From UBA1227 sp045629305 (GTDB lineage: Bacteria; Bacillota; Clostridia; Oscillospirales; Acutalibacteraceae), in assembly GCA_045629305.1 (NCBI GenBank), contig JAZQQZ010000035.1, positions 56,677 through 120,676 on the forward strand: a stretch of DNA of 64,000 bases, read 5' to 3'. Positions 33,343 through 42,051 of this stretch are shown here, piece after piece. Numbering within the stretch: position 1 is the stretch's first letter; the number at the start of each line of letters is the position of its first letter. The position numbers were made by a program, and so were the translations under genes. The notes below the pieces were generated by a model. The model was not told the origin of the DNA and ran no database searches. It saw nothing but the letters and a program-made list of their open reading frames with translations.

Positions 33343-34362
33343 TTAGTTCACTCCATATCCATTTGGATTTTTAGATTGCCAGTTCCAGGAGTCACGGCAC
33401 ATGTCGGAGATGTTCTTCTCAGCCACCCAGCCGAGCTCATCTCTTGCTTTGTCTGCCTTGCAATAGCATGTGGCAATGTCGCCAGCACGGCGAGGAACAA
33501 TCTCATAGGCAAGGGCCTTGCCACATGCGTTCTCATATGCATGAAGAACATCGAGGACACTGTAGCCGTTGCCGGTGCCGAGGTTGTAGATTGAGACGCC
33601 GGTGCCTGGCTCGAGCTTTACGAGAGCCTTTACATGGCCACGTGCGAGATCTACAACATGGATGTAATCGCGTACGCCAGTGCCGTCCGGTGTGTCATAG
33701 TCGTTGCCGAACACACGGAGGGCTTCGCGCTTACCGATTGCAACCTGTGCAATATATGGAACGAGATTATTTGGAATACCACGAGGGTCTTCGCCTATAA
33801 GTCCGCTCTCATGGGCTCCGATTGGATTGAAGTAACGGAGAAGTACAACATTCCACTCGTTGTCTGAGGTATGAAGATCCATGAGAATCTGCTCAATCAT
33901 TGACTTGGACCAACCATAAGGATTGGTAGGTGAACCCTTCGGGCAATCCTCTGTTATAGGGATAAATGCTGGGTCGCCATACACTGTTGCTGATGATGAG
34001 AAGATTATATTTTTAACACCGTGAGCACTCATAACTTCGCAGAGATTGACAGTTCCTGCGATGTTGTTTTCGTAGTAGAGAAGAGGCTTCTCAACAGATT
34101 CACCAACTGCTTTAAGACCAGCGAAATGAATCACTGCATCGATGTTCTCAGCATCAAAAATTTTGTTGAGTGCATCAGTATCAAGGATGTCTGCCTTATA
34201 AAATTTAACTGGTTTTCCTGTGATTTTCTCAACTCTATTTAGGGATTCCTCAGAGGAGTTGGAGAGGTTGTCGAGTACGACTACTTCATAGCCGGCCTCA
34301 AGAAGTTCAACACAGGTATGGCTGCCGATATATCCGGCACCGCCAGTACAAAGAATTTTCAT
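33343..34362 (-). CDS. galE: UDP-glucose 4-epimerase
   Basis: The 339-residue short-chain dehydrogenase interconverts UDP-glucose and UDP-galactose. The NAD loop is GGAGYIGSHTC (about 7-17); the catalytic pair is the Ser of SSSATVYGDP and the YGWSK Tyr/Lys; the end has GTGNGYSVLDVL and RRAGDIATCYCKADKA. Length is typical. AAAGGAGAAAA precedes the ATG. The pairing with aroQ has no metabolic logic that I can see. Confidence 0.95.
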   Translation of the reverse strand: MKILCTGGAGYIGSHTCVELLEAGYEVVVLDNLSNSSEESLNRVEKITGKPVKFYKADILDTDALNKIFDAENIDAVIHFAGLKAVGESVEKPLLYYENNIAGTVNLCEVMSAHGVKNIIFSSSATVYGDPAFIPITEDCPKGSPTNPYGWSKSMIEQILMDLHTSDNEWNVVLLRYFNPIGAHESGLIGEDPRGIPNNLVPYIAQVAIGKREALRVFGNDYDTPDGTGVRDYIHVVDLARGHVKALVKLEPGTGVSIYNLGTGNGYSVLDVLHAYENACGKALAYEIVPRRAGDIATCYCKADKARDELGWVAEKNISDMCRDSWNWQSKNPNGYGVN

Positions 34363-34390
34363 ATGTTTTCTCCTTTGATTTTGTACTCTA

Positions 34391-34419
34391 ATTATACTTT
34401 ATGTGGCCTTTATTTTCAA
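34391..34419 (-). promoter_or_regulatory. Promoter of galE-aroQ
   Basis: On the minus strand: TTGAAA (34414-34419), 17 bases, TATAAT (34391-34396). A second TATAAT (34432-34437) on the plus strand may serve the divergent hydrolase gene, with a weak -35. Confidence 0.75.
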
Positions 34420-34453
34420 GGTTGGTTGATGTATAATAACGCGGGGGTATTCT

Positions 34454-35287
34454 ATGAAATATAATGCTGATTGCCATATTCATATTGGCTTACCTAACAA
34501 AGAAATTAATGATGAAGAGCTCCGTGCTCTTCTTCAAGAATATAAGGATGCTGGTATCACATTTATCCGTGATGGCGGCGATAAATTTGGCGTGTCGAAA
34601 CGCGCGAAAGCGATAGCGAAAGAGATGGGAATGGACTACAGGACTTGTATCTTTCCAATCTGCAAGAAAGGCCTCTATGGTGCCTTTCTTGGCAAGACTT
34701 TCGACACGCAAGACGAATACAAAGCGCTCGTCGATGAGGCGATAGACGAAGGTGCTGATTTTATCAAGATTATGGTCTCCGGTGTGGTTGATTTTAGCAA
34801 CGATACCGAGGTGCCTGCACTCTCCTCGGATGAGATTGCATCAATGGTTGGATATGCCCATGGCAAGGGCCTTTCCGTGATGTGCCATGTGAACGGTGCA
34901 GAGGCCATAAGGAGTGCACTTTCCGCTGGAGTAGACTCCATCGAGCATGGCTTCTATATGGATGAGGACACCGCTGCACTCCTTGCTGCATCTGACACCG
35001 TATGGGTGCCGACTGTAGCACCAGCCACAGCCTTTGTTGGCGATAAAAAAATTAATCAAGATAACCTTAAAAAGATAATGACTGAACATATGAAGATGAT
35101 TGGCCGTGTCTGGTACCTCGGCGGCATGATTGCCCTCGGCACTGACGCCGGCTGCGTCGGCACCCCTCATGTTGAATCAATTGACAAAGAATATGATTTA
35201 CTCAAAGCCGCGATTGATGATGTTGAATTTGATGCTCATCTTGAGATGTCACAAGCACAGATTGCATGGAAATTTAATAGGCAATAA
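34454..35287 (+). CDS. Amidohydrolase-superfamily metal-dependent hydrolase, short form
   Basis: The 277-residue protein keeps the metal ligands of the superfamily in order: HIH (residues 8-10), the Lys of FIKIMVSG, H of MCHVNG, H of SIEHGFYM, and the Asp of ALGTDAG. It resembles imidazolonepropionase-like or prolidase-like amidohydrolases, but the usual N- and C-terminal beta-sandwich that brackets the barrel is missing, so it is barely a bare TIM barrel. The substrate is unknown. The start has GCGGGGG upstream. It converges with the lipase gene. Confidence 0.75.
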   Translation: MKYNADCHIHIGLPNKEINDEELRALLQEYKDAGITFIRDGGDKFGVSKRAKAIAKEMGMDYRTCIFPICKKGLYGAFLGKTFDTQDEYKALVDEAIDEGADFIKIMVSGVVDFSNDTEVPALSSDEIASMVGYAHGKGLSVMCHVNGAEAIRSALSAGVDSIEHGFYMDEDTAALLAASDTVWVPTVAPATAFVGDKKINQDNLKKIMTEHMKMIGRVWYLGGMIALGTDAGCVGTPHVESIDKEYDLLKAAIDDVEFDAHLEMSQAQIAWKFNRQ

Positions 35288-35290
35288 AAT

Positions 35291-35318
35291 AAGCCCCGCT
35301 CATTGAGCGGTGCTTTTC
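35291..35318. terminator. Bidirectional terminator after the amidohydrolase gene
   Basis: AAGC-CCGCTC/GAGCGG-GCTT hairpin with one internal mismatch and TTTTCTT on the right. Confidence 0.7.
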
Positions 35319-35326
35319 TTCTAAAA

Positions 35327-36523
35327 TTATTTAACTGGAGGAAGCTCTGCGAAGCCCTTAACCATGTCAAGGAAGTACTTCTTATAAGTCTCTTTGTCCT
35401 CAAGGAATCCCATCCAGCTGAAGTGATCCTTATACTCAACTGGCATGTTGTACCACTTGCCTGGTACAATCTGTGTTTCCTCTGTCCAGTCCTCCTGTGG
35501 CTTGTTCCAAGGAGCTGCTGTGCAGACTGTGTTAACAGGTCCGTCTGATGCATACCAATCGTTGGTCATGCCGAGCTTCTTAAGTGTTGGTGATGTGTAC
35601 CAACCTGTGAGAAGCTGTGAGATATGAGCGATTGGGAATGATTTGAGATCCATTGCCTGGAATGGTGTAGAACCAATCTTATGTGAACGGCAAGCACGGC
35701 GTGCAAAATAGTAAATCTTATCAGAGATAGCAAGATAATCGTTCATCTCACAAGCGGTTTCAACACGCATCTCTTCCATTATGTTGTCGAACTGATTAGC
35801 GTTGATTCTCTTTATAGCTTCTTTCTTAGCAAGAGGCTTTACAAAATGGAAGTTATCGTTTGCTTTAGCATCAACTGTGATGCCCCACTGATCGCAGAGG
35901 AAATCCCATGCGTTCATAACGCGAGAAGAACCGAATGTTGTAGAAATAACACCGAAGAGTAAGTAGTTTACAAGTGGAGAAGCATGGAGATCATGACCAG
36001 CACTTGCAAGTGTAGTACCGTTGTTAGTACCAGAAAGAGTTGTTACAGTGTGGAGAAGATTTGCATGTCCGCCAGCGAAGAGAGGAGAGAGTTCATTTGC
36101 AGGTGTAGAAGCGCGCTCCTCTTCGAAACCACGGTCAAGAAGATCTGAGAATACCATTACTGTTGGGCCGCCGAATGAGTGGCCGATGATGTTAATCTTT
36201 TCGTGAGGGCCTGGTGTACCCCAGTCTTTGATGATACCAGGATATGTACGGCCGAAACGAGCGTGACCATACTTCTCGGCATGTGCTTTACCATAGTCAA
36301 CAGTACCGCCGTTGATGATTGCCCAAAGCTCGCAAGAACGATCCCATGCGCTGCTCCAAGGACCAACTGCTGGTGCGTAAGATTCATAACCCATAGATGT
36401 GAGATATCTATCCATACCCTTTGCGCCTACACCACCGAAATATGGTGAAATCTTGTTGAGGAAATCTCCGTTACCCCAACCAAAGAAACCGTGGATGATA
36501 ATATTTGGATATACGTTTGACAT
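35327..36523 (-). CDS. Staphylococcal/Geobacillus-type lipase, no signal peptide
   Basis: The 398-residue alpha/beta hydrolase belongs to lipase subfamily I.5/I.6. The oxyanion segment is IIIHGFFGWG, the nucleophile S116 lies in IIGHSFGGPT, and DHFSWMG near the C-terminus supplies the histidine. VGPWSSAWDRSCELWA and VDYGKAHAEKYGHARFGRTYPG are subfamily marks; D61, H81 and H87 fall where the structural zinc is bound in Geobacillus lipases. Family members are secreted, but this one begins MSNVYPNIIIHG straight at the fold, with no leader in frame behind the AAGGAGGAAAGATA site. It should act inside the cell. Confidence 0.82.
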   Translation of the reverse strand: MSNVYPNIIIHGFFGWGNGDFLNKISPYFGGVGAKGMDRYLTSMGYESYAPAVGPWSSAWDRSCELWAIINGGTVDYGKAHAEKYGHARFGRTYPGIIKDWGTPGPHEKINIIGHSFGGPTVMVFSDLLDRGFEEERASTPANELSPLFAGGHANLLHTVTTLSGTNNGTTLASAGHDLHASPLVNYLLFGVISTTFGSSRVMNAWDFLCDQWGITVDAKANDNFHFVKPLAKKEAIKRINANQFDNIMEEMRVETACEMNDYLAISDKIYYFARRACRSHKIGSTPFQAMDLKSFPIAHISQLLTGWYTSPTLKKLGMTNDWYASDGPVNTVCTAAPWNKPQEDWTEETQIVPGKWYNMPVEYKDHFSWMGFLEDKETYKKYFLDMVKGFAELPPVK

Positions 36524-36559
36524 TATCTTTCCTCCTTTTGCGGATTTTAATTCTTTTCT

Positions 36560-36588
36560 ATTATAGTCAATTACAAAAGATTTTGCAA
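36560..36588 (-). promoter_or_regulatory. Promoter of the lipase gene
   Basis: On the minus strand: TTGCAA (36583-36588), 17 bases, TATAAT (36560-36565). The -35 is palindromic and is shared with the divergent promoter. Confidence 0.7.
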
Positions 36589-36611
36589 AGTACAAAATAC
36601 TGTGATACAGT
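36583..36611 (+). promoter_or_regulatory. Promoter of the cytidylyltransferase-kinase pair
   Basis: TTGCAA (36583-36588), 17 bases, TACAGT (36606-36611). It uses the same six base pairs as the -35 of the lipase promoter. Confidence 0.55.
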
Positions 36612-36646
36612 ATAAGTAGATTAATTTATTATAAAAGGAGAAAGAG

Positions 36647-37342
36647 ATGGTTTTCGCATTGATTCTCGCTGGTGGCACTGGCTCCAGGATGGGAAATGTA
36701 GATAAGCCGAAGCAGTTCCTTATGCTCGGCGATAAACCAATAATTATTCACTCTATCGAAAAGTATCTTTCGGTGGATGAATTTGCTCATATCACAGTCT
36801 CTACTCCTGATGAATGGATCTCATACACAGAGGAGATTATAGAACAATATATTGGACGAAATTGCAATATATCTGTAATCCCTGGTGGCAATACTCGAAA
36901 TGATTCCTTACTTAAAGCAATAAAATATATCGAAGAAAATTTTGGAATCGATGATGATACGATAATCGTGACTCACGATGCGGTGAGACCGCTCGTGACA
37001 CCTGAGATTATCGAGAAGAGTATCGAGTCGGCGAAACTCTACGGTGCAAGCGACACCGTAGTACCAGCGACCGATACAATTGTCGAGTCGGAGAATGGTC
37101 AATTTATTGGTTCGATTCCGAGCCGAAGCACGCTTTACCACGGCCAGACACCGCAGAGTTTCAATGCAAAGAAACTCTTAAAGCTATACGCGGGGCTGAC
37201 CGAAGAAGAGAAGGCCGTTCTCACAGACGGTTGTATGATTTTTACGAAAAAGGGTGAACCTGTTCATCTTGTTCTCGGGGATAAGTCTAACATAAAAATT
37301 ACTTATCCATCCGACCTAAAACTTGCTGAACAGTTGCTATAG
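36647..37342 (+). CDS. TarI-like ribitol-5-phosphate cytidylyltransferase (IspD family)
   Basis: The 231-residue nucleotidyltransferase has LILAGGTGSRMGNVDKPKQFLMLGDKPIIIH for CTP binding, TRNDSLLKA, VTHDAVRPLVTPEIIE and YHGQTPQSFN. The family contains IspD (methylerythritol phosphate) and TarI/TagI (ribitol phosphate). The KPKQF-L-L-DKPIIIH and DTIVES...TLYHGQTPQSFN stretches read more like TarI than IspD, so the likely product is CDP-ribitol for teichoic-acid or capsule-like polymers. The reductase TarJ normally found next to it is absent. An IspD role remains possible. GGAGAAAGAG precedes the ATG. Confidence 0.75.
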   Translation: MVFALILAGGTGSRMGNVDKPKQFLMLGDKPIIIHSIEKYLSVDEFAHITVSTPDEWISYTEEIIEQYIGRNCNISVIPGGNTRNDSLLKAIKYIEENFGIDDDTIIVTHDAVRPLVTPEIIEKSIESAKLYGASDTVVPATDTIVESENGQFIGSIPSRSTLYHGQTPQSFNAKKLLKLYAGLTEEEKAVLTDGCMIFTKKGEPVHLVLGDKSNIKITYPSDLKLAEQLL

Positions 37343-37359
37343 ATTATGGGGGCGAATTT

Positions 37360-39642
37360 ATGACTATAACATTGCAACTTTATGCAATCCTTAATTTGTT
37401 CTGTATGGCTATATTATTGCTTCTTGCAATAATGAATTCTAAGTTTCCAACTTCGAGAAATCCACACAGAAACACATTGCTTACAACAGTATTTGTGACG
37501 GCAATGGTTTTCTTTACTTTTGATTTTGCATATGCTTTCATCGAGGGTAGAACAGATATTACTACTACGCTAAACTATTTCGTAAATGCAGGATACTTTA
37601 TTATGTCAGGTTTCTGTGCATTGTCATGGTTCAACTATTCGGAGAATAAACTCGATACAGGATTTTTCGATAGCAAAGCAGTAAGGGTTGCATTCTTAAT
37701 TCCAGTTATCGCACTTGTCATTTTGTCAGTCATACCATTCTTCCTGCACGATGGTTTGTTCTACATTGATGAGAATAATAATTACCACCGTGGCACGTTT
37801 TATTTTATTCAGCCAATTATCACATTTGGCTATATCGCAATCGCCTGCATACGTTGCATGCTTAGTGCACGTAAAGAAAAATCGCTCCATAACAAAACAA
37901 GAGATAGAACACTTGCACTTTTCGGATTTGCACCAATCACTCTTGGAATACTTCAGGTACTTATTCCGAGCACTCCGCTCCTCTGCGTAGGTATCACAAT
38001 ATCACTCATTTATGTGTATGTACGTCTTCAAGTTGAGACATCATTCGAGCAGGAGGCTATCATTGACGGCCTTACAACTGATTATGAGTCAGTAATGCTT
38101 GTAAGTCTTACGACTGGTAAGATAACAGATTTCCGTTTGAATGCATTATCATTGGAAGTTCAGGAAATATATGGCGACAAGAGACTTTTTACACAACGCG
38201 TTAAAGATTTCGCTGAAGTTATGCTCGCTGATGAAGATCGCCAGCGCTATATAGACTGTATGTCGACGAACCATATAATGCGCGAGCTCTCAAAGAGACC
38301 TGAATTCCTTACAAATATTCATATTAAGGACAAAGACGGCACATCGCTTTATCAAATTAAGGTAGTTCGTTCCGTTGACTACAGAGATACACTTAATGTT
38401 ATCATCGGTCTTCGTAACATCGATGAGGAGACACGTCAAGAAATTAGACAGAGAGAACTCCTTGAGGAAGCACGTAACCGTGCGGAGTTAGCAAATGCTG
38501 CAAAGTCCTCATTCCTCTTCAACATGTCGCATGACATCCGTACTCCGATGAATGCGATTATGGGCTTCACGGGAATGGCTCAACGCCATATTGATGATAA
38601 AGAACTTGTAACAGATTATCTCTCTAAGATTGAACTTTCATCCGGCCACCTTCTCAGCCTTATCAACGATGTACTTGATATGGCAAGAATTGAGAGCGGA
38701 AAGGTTGAAATTGTTCCAGTTCCAGCATCTATCCACGGCTGTGGAAATGCCATCCTTACTATGGCTGGCGGTATGGCTAAAGAGAATGATGTTGAACTCA
38801 CAGTGGATTATGAGAATATAATCGACGAATATATCTGGGGCGATATTCTTCACCTCGACCAGATTATGATTAATGTCGTATCCAATGCGATTAAATACAC
38901 GAAGCCTGGCGGAAAAGTAAATGTTACTGTACGCCAGAAGAATTATAACAAGCCAGGCGAGGCTGCTTATGAACTTCGCATCAAAGATACAGGAATCGGT
39001 ATGACTCCAGAATTCCTAAAGCATATCTTTGATAGCTTCGAGCGTGAGCGCTCATCTACTATCAGCGGTATCGAAGGTGCTGGCCTTGGAATGTCAATCG
39101 TTAAGCGTCTCGTTGACCTTATGAACGGCTCAATTGAAATTGAGAGTGAGGTTGGCGTTGGCACAACCGTAATCATAAACTATGTCTTCAAGACACGCGA
39201 CGAAAACGATGGCGAAGAAGTTCGTGATAATAGCACTTCGCCACTTGTTGTCGACCTTCGTGACAGACGCGTTCTCGTCGCTGAAGATAATGAACTCAAC
39301 CGTGAGATTATCAAGGACATCTTAGAAGATGAGGGCATTATCGTTGAGATGGTTCGAGATGGACTCGAAGCGGTTGATAAGATCAAGCATTCACAACCAG
39401 GAGACTTTGATTTTGTTCTTATGGATATTCAGATGCCTAACCTTGATGGTTATGAGGCAACCCGACTTATCCGTTCACTTGAATGCGAGCCACTTGCAAG
39501 GATTCCAATCATTGCAATGACGGCAAACGCATTCGAAGAGGATAAGCAGAAAGCGCTCTCTGTCGGAATGAATGCGCATCTCGCGAAACCTGTCAACATT
39601 GGAAAACTTATTAGTACTATTACTGAGTTTATTAGAAAATAA
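37360..39642 (+). CDS. Membrane hybrid histidine kinase
   Basis: The 760-residue sensor has about seven hydrophobic helices in residues 1-220, a layout of 7TM receptor-type sensors, then a PAS-like region (about 235-365), the HisKA helix with H391 in NMSHDIRTPMNAIMGF, an ATPase with N505 in DQIMINVVSNAIKY and GAGLGMSIVKRLVDLM, and a C-terminal receiver with phosphoacceptor D689 in VLMDIQMPNLDGYEA. No separate output domain or phosphotransfer domain is present, so the signal must leave through another protein. It follows the cytidylyltransferase by 17 bases with GGGGGC as ribosome site. Confidence 0.92.
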   Translation: MTITLQLYAILNLFCMAILLLLAIMNSKFPTSRNPHRNTLLTTVFVTAMVFFTFDFAYAFIEGRTDITTTLNYFVNAGYFIMSGFCALSWFNYSENKLDTGFFDSKAVRVAFLIPVIALVILSVIPFFLHDGLFYIDENNNYHRGTFYFIQPIITFGYIAIACIRCMLSARKEKSLHNKTRDRTLALFGFAPITLGILQVLIPSTPLLCVGITISLIYVYVRLQVETSFEQEAIIDGLTTDYESVMLVSLTTGKITDFRLNALSLEVQEIYGDKRLFTQRVKDFAEVMLADEDRQRYIDCMSTNHIMRELSKRPEFLTNIHIKDKDGTSLYQIKVVRSVDYRDTLNVIIGLRNIDEETRQEIRQRELLEEARNRAELANAAKSSFLFNMSHDIRTPMNAIMGFTGMAQRHIDDKELVTDYLSKIELSSGHLLSLINDVLDMARIESGKVEIVPVPASIHGCGNAILTMAGGMAKENDVELTVDYENIIDEYIWGDILHLDQIMINVVSNAIKYTKPGGKVNVTVRQKNYNKPGEAAYELRIKDTGIGMTPEFLKHIFDSFERERSSTISGIEGAGLGMSIVKRLVDLMNGSIEIESEVGVGTTVIINYVFKTRDENDGEEVRDNSTSPLVVDLRDRRVLVAEDNELNREIIKDILEDEGIIVEMVRDGLEAVDKIKHSQPGDFDFVLMDIQMPNLDGYEATRLIRSLECEPLARIPIIAMTANAFEEDKQKALSVGMNAHLAKPVNIGKLISTITEFIRK

Positions 39643-39646
39643 AGTG

Positions 39647-39674
39647 TTGACACTATATAATTATTAGTTATAAT
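39647..39674 (+). promoter_or_regulatory. Promoter of the HTH-cupin-acyl-CoA synthetase gene
   Basis: TTGACA, 16 bases, TATAAT: both hexamers perfect. It begins 5 bases after the kinase stop codon. Confidence 0.85.
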
Positions 39675-39689
39675 TTAATATACTATTTC

Positions 39690-39720
39690 GTCCCAGGGGC
39701 GTGGTGGCGTCTCCTGGGAC
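39690..39720 (+). promoter_or_regulatory. GC-rich 5'-UTR hairpin
   Basis: GTCCCAGG and CCTGGGAC form a perfect 8-bp stem with a 15-base loop that holds GGCGTGGTGGCGT. It lies about 10 bases after the predicted transcription start and 26 before the start codon. No T-tract follows, so it is not a terminator. It matches no riboswitch class I know. Confidence 0.55.
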
Positions 39721-39745
39721 CTTGTTATCAAAAGAGGTAAGTATA

Positions 39746-42040
39746 ATGGCAGAAATTTCAGGGCTTGATCAGACGATCAATGAAGTAGCGCAACGTATCC
39801 GTGAGTTGCGTGAAATCTTGGGCCTCACAACAGCATTTATGGCCGAACAGACCGGCGTTGATGAGGAGGAATATATCGCTTGCGAAAGTGGCAAGCGTGA
39901 CTTAAACTTTGCATTTCTTTACAGATGTGCTCAGTCATTTGGCGTCGATGTCACCGATATTATTGAAGGTGCATCACCTACTCTTGCCAAACTTGTCTTC
40001 ACTAAGAAAGGCGAGGGACAGAAGATTGAAAAAGCTCACGGCATGACATATTACAATCTTGCCGCAAGCTTCAGAAATAGAATTTCTGAGCCACTTTATG
40101 TAGAGGCAACATATACAGAGGAAGCACAGAACAAACCAATTGAGCTCACTACCCACAAGGGACAGGAGCTCGATATTGTCGTATCTGGCGCTCTTAAAGT
40201 TCAAGTTGGCGAGCATGTAGAGATTCTCCATGCCGGCGACTCACTTTACTATGATTCTTCGACACCTCACGGAATGATTGCTGTTGAGAATCAAGATTGC
40301 GAATTCTATGCTATCGTACTTAACCCATCTGGTGAACCAATTCCAGAACTTCACGCAGCAGCAACTGAGCGTGGCGAGCAGCCACGTCGTCTTGGTGCCG
40401 AGCAGACAACTCGTGTATACAAGAAGTGGGTATCTGTTGAGAAGGACGAGAACCGTACACCAGTTAAGGTTGACTTCAAGAACCCTGAACAATTTAATTT
40501 CGCTTTCGATGTTGTTGATGAGCTCGCTCGCACCAAACCGAACAAGCTCGCCATGCTTCACCTCGATGTAAATAAAACTGAGAGACGTTTCACATTCAAA
40601 GACATGATGGAACTCTCCAATAAGGCTGCAAACTATTTCACAGCTCTTGGTATCAAGCGCTATGATAAAGTAATGCTTGTACTTAAGCGCCATTATCAAT
40701 TCTGGCCAGCAATGCTTGCCCTTCATAAGATTGGCGCTATTGCAATTCCAGCGACGAATCAGCTCAAAGTACACGACTTTGAGTACAGATTCAACGCTGC
40801 AGATGTCAAAGCAATTATATGTACTGCAGATGGCGATGTTGCCGATCAGGTAGATGAGGCTGCGAAGACATCTCCATCACTTGAACTTAAACTTATTGTC
40901 AACGGCACACGTGACGGCTGGCACTCATTTGACGACGAGTGGCAACTCTATAGCAATGAATATGAGCGCACCAAGGACTCACCTAAGGGTGACGACCCTA
41001 TGCTCATGTTCTTCACATCAGGTACATCTGGATACCCTAAGATGGCACTTCATAACCACAAGTATCCTCTTGGACATTTCATCACGGCAAAGTATTGGCA
41101 CTGTGTTGACCCTGATGGACTTCATCTTACAATTTCTGATACCGGTTGGGCGAAAGCCCTCTGGGGCAAGCTCTACGGTCAGTGGTTCTGCGAGGCAGCT
41201 ACATTCGTTTATGACTTCACTCGCTTTGATGCATCTGACATTTTGCCTCTCTTCGCCGATTATCACATCACCACATTCTGCGCACCACCTACGATGTATA
41301 GAATGATGATAAAAGAGGACCTCACAAAGTACGATTTAAGCTCTGTTGAGCATGCAACAATCGCCGGTGAGGCACTTAACCCTGAGGTATTCAACCAGCT
41401 CAAGAAACTCACAGGTCTCAGCATCATGGAGGGCTTCGGCCAGTCAGAGGGTACACTTATGATTGGTAACCTTGTCGGTGCACCTCATAAGGTTGGTTCA
41501 ATGGGTAAGCCTATTCCAATCTATGATGTTCATCTTCTTGATGCCGACGGTAATGACGTAGAGCCAGGTGAACCTGGCGAAATCTGCGTTAACGTCGCAG
41601 ATGGCGCACCATGCGGACTCTTTATGTGCTACTATCGTGGACCAGATAAATCCGCAGAAGTATGGCATGACGGCTACTATCATACAGGTGATATGGCTTG
41701 GAAAGATGAGGACGGATTCTTCTGGTACATCGGTCGTGCAGATGACGTTATCAAGTCATCTGGTTATCGTATTGGACCATTTGAGATTGAAAACGTTATC
41801 ATGGAACTTCCTTACGTACTTGAGTGCGGTGTGTCCGCAGCTCCTGATGAGGTACGTGGTCAGGTAGTTAAGGCATCTATCGTCCTTGTAAAGGGAACAG
41901 AGCCATCTGACGAACTCAAGGTTGCAATTCAGCAGTATGTTAAGCAGAAGACTGCTCCATATAAATATCCTCGTATTGTCGAATTCAAGGATGAACTTCC
42001 GAAGACAGTATCTGGAAAGATTATTAGAGCGAAACTTTAA
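39746..42040 (+). CDS. Acyl-CoA synthetase fused to N-terminal HTH and cupin domains
   Basis: The 764-residue protein has three parts. Residues about 10-75 form an XRE-type helix-turn-helix (VAQRIRELREILGLTTAFMA, then YRCAQSFGVDVTDII). Residues about 115-195 form a cupin (ELDIVVSGALKVQVGEH, LHAGDSLYYDSSTPHGM). From about 240 on it is an adenylate-forming enzyme with TSGTSGYPK (424-432), EGFGQSEG, YHTGDMA and the catalytic Lys of KTVSGKIIRAKL. The enzyme part reads like the medium-chain (ACSM/butyrate-CoA ligase) group. HTH-cupin modules normally exist as separate regulators; the fusion suggests a self-sensing enzyme or a trigger enzyme. The start is the ATG behind AGAGGTAAGTATA. Confidence 0.88.
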   Translation: MAEISGLDQTINEVAQRIRELREILGLTTAFMAEQTGVDEEEYIACESGKRDLNFAFLYRCAQSFGVDVTDIIEGASPTLAKLVFTKKGEGQKIEKAHGMTYYNLAASFRNRISEPLYVEATYTEEAQNKPIELTTHKGQELDIVVSGALKVQVGEHVEILHAGDSLYYDSSTPHGMIAVENQDCEFYAIVLNPSGEPIPELHAAATERGEQPRRLGAEQTTRVYKKWVSVEKDENRTPVKVDFKNPEQFNFAFDVVDELARTKPNKLAMLHLDVNKTERRFTFKDMMELSNKAANYFTALGIKRYDKVMLVLKRHYQFWPAMLALHKIGAIAIPATNQLKVHDFEYRFNAADVKAIICTADGDVADQVDEAAKTSPSLELKLIVNGTRDGWHSFDDEWQLYSNEYERTKDSPKGDDPMLMFFTSGTSGYPKMALHNHKYPLGHFITAKYWHCVDPDGLHLTISDTGWAKALWGKLYGQWFCEAATFVYDFTRFDASDILPLFADYHITTFCAPPTMYRMMIKEDLTKYDLSSVEHATIAGEALNPEVFNQLKKLTGLSIMEGFGQSEGTLMIGNLVGAPHKVGSMGKPIPIYDVHLLDADGNDVEPGEPGEICVNVADGAPCGLFMCYYRGPDKSAEVWHDGYYHTGDMAWKDEDGFFWYIGRADDVIKSSGYRIGPFEIENVIMELPYVLECGVSAAPDEVRGQVVKASIVLVKGTEPSDELKVAIQQYVKQKTAPYKYPRIVEFKDELPKTVSGKIIRAKL

Positions 42041-42051
42041 GGAGAACGCCT

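Noticed and set aside
33444..33800. Plus-strand Cys/His/Arg-rich frame of 118 codons
   Set aside because: It looks like a metal-binding protein at first glance, but it is antisense to galE and its composition follows from galE codons.
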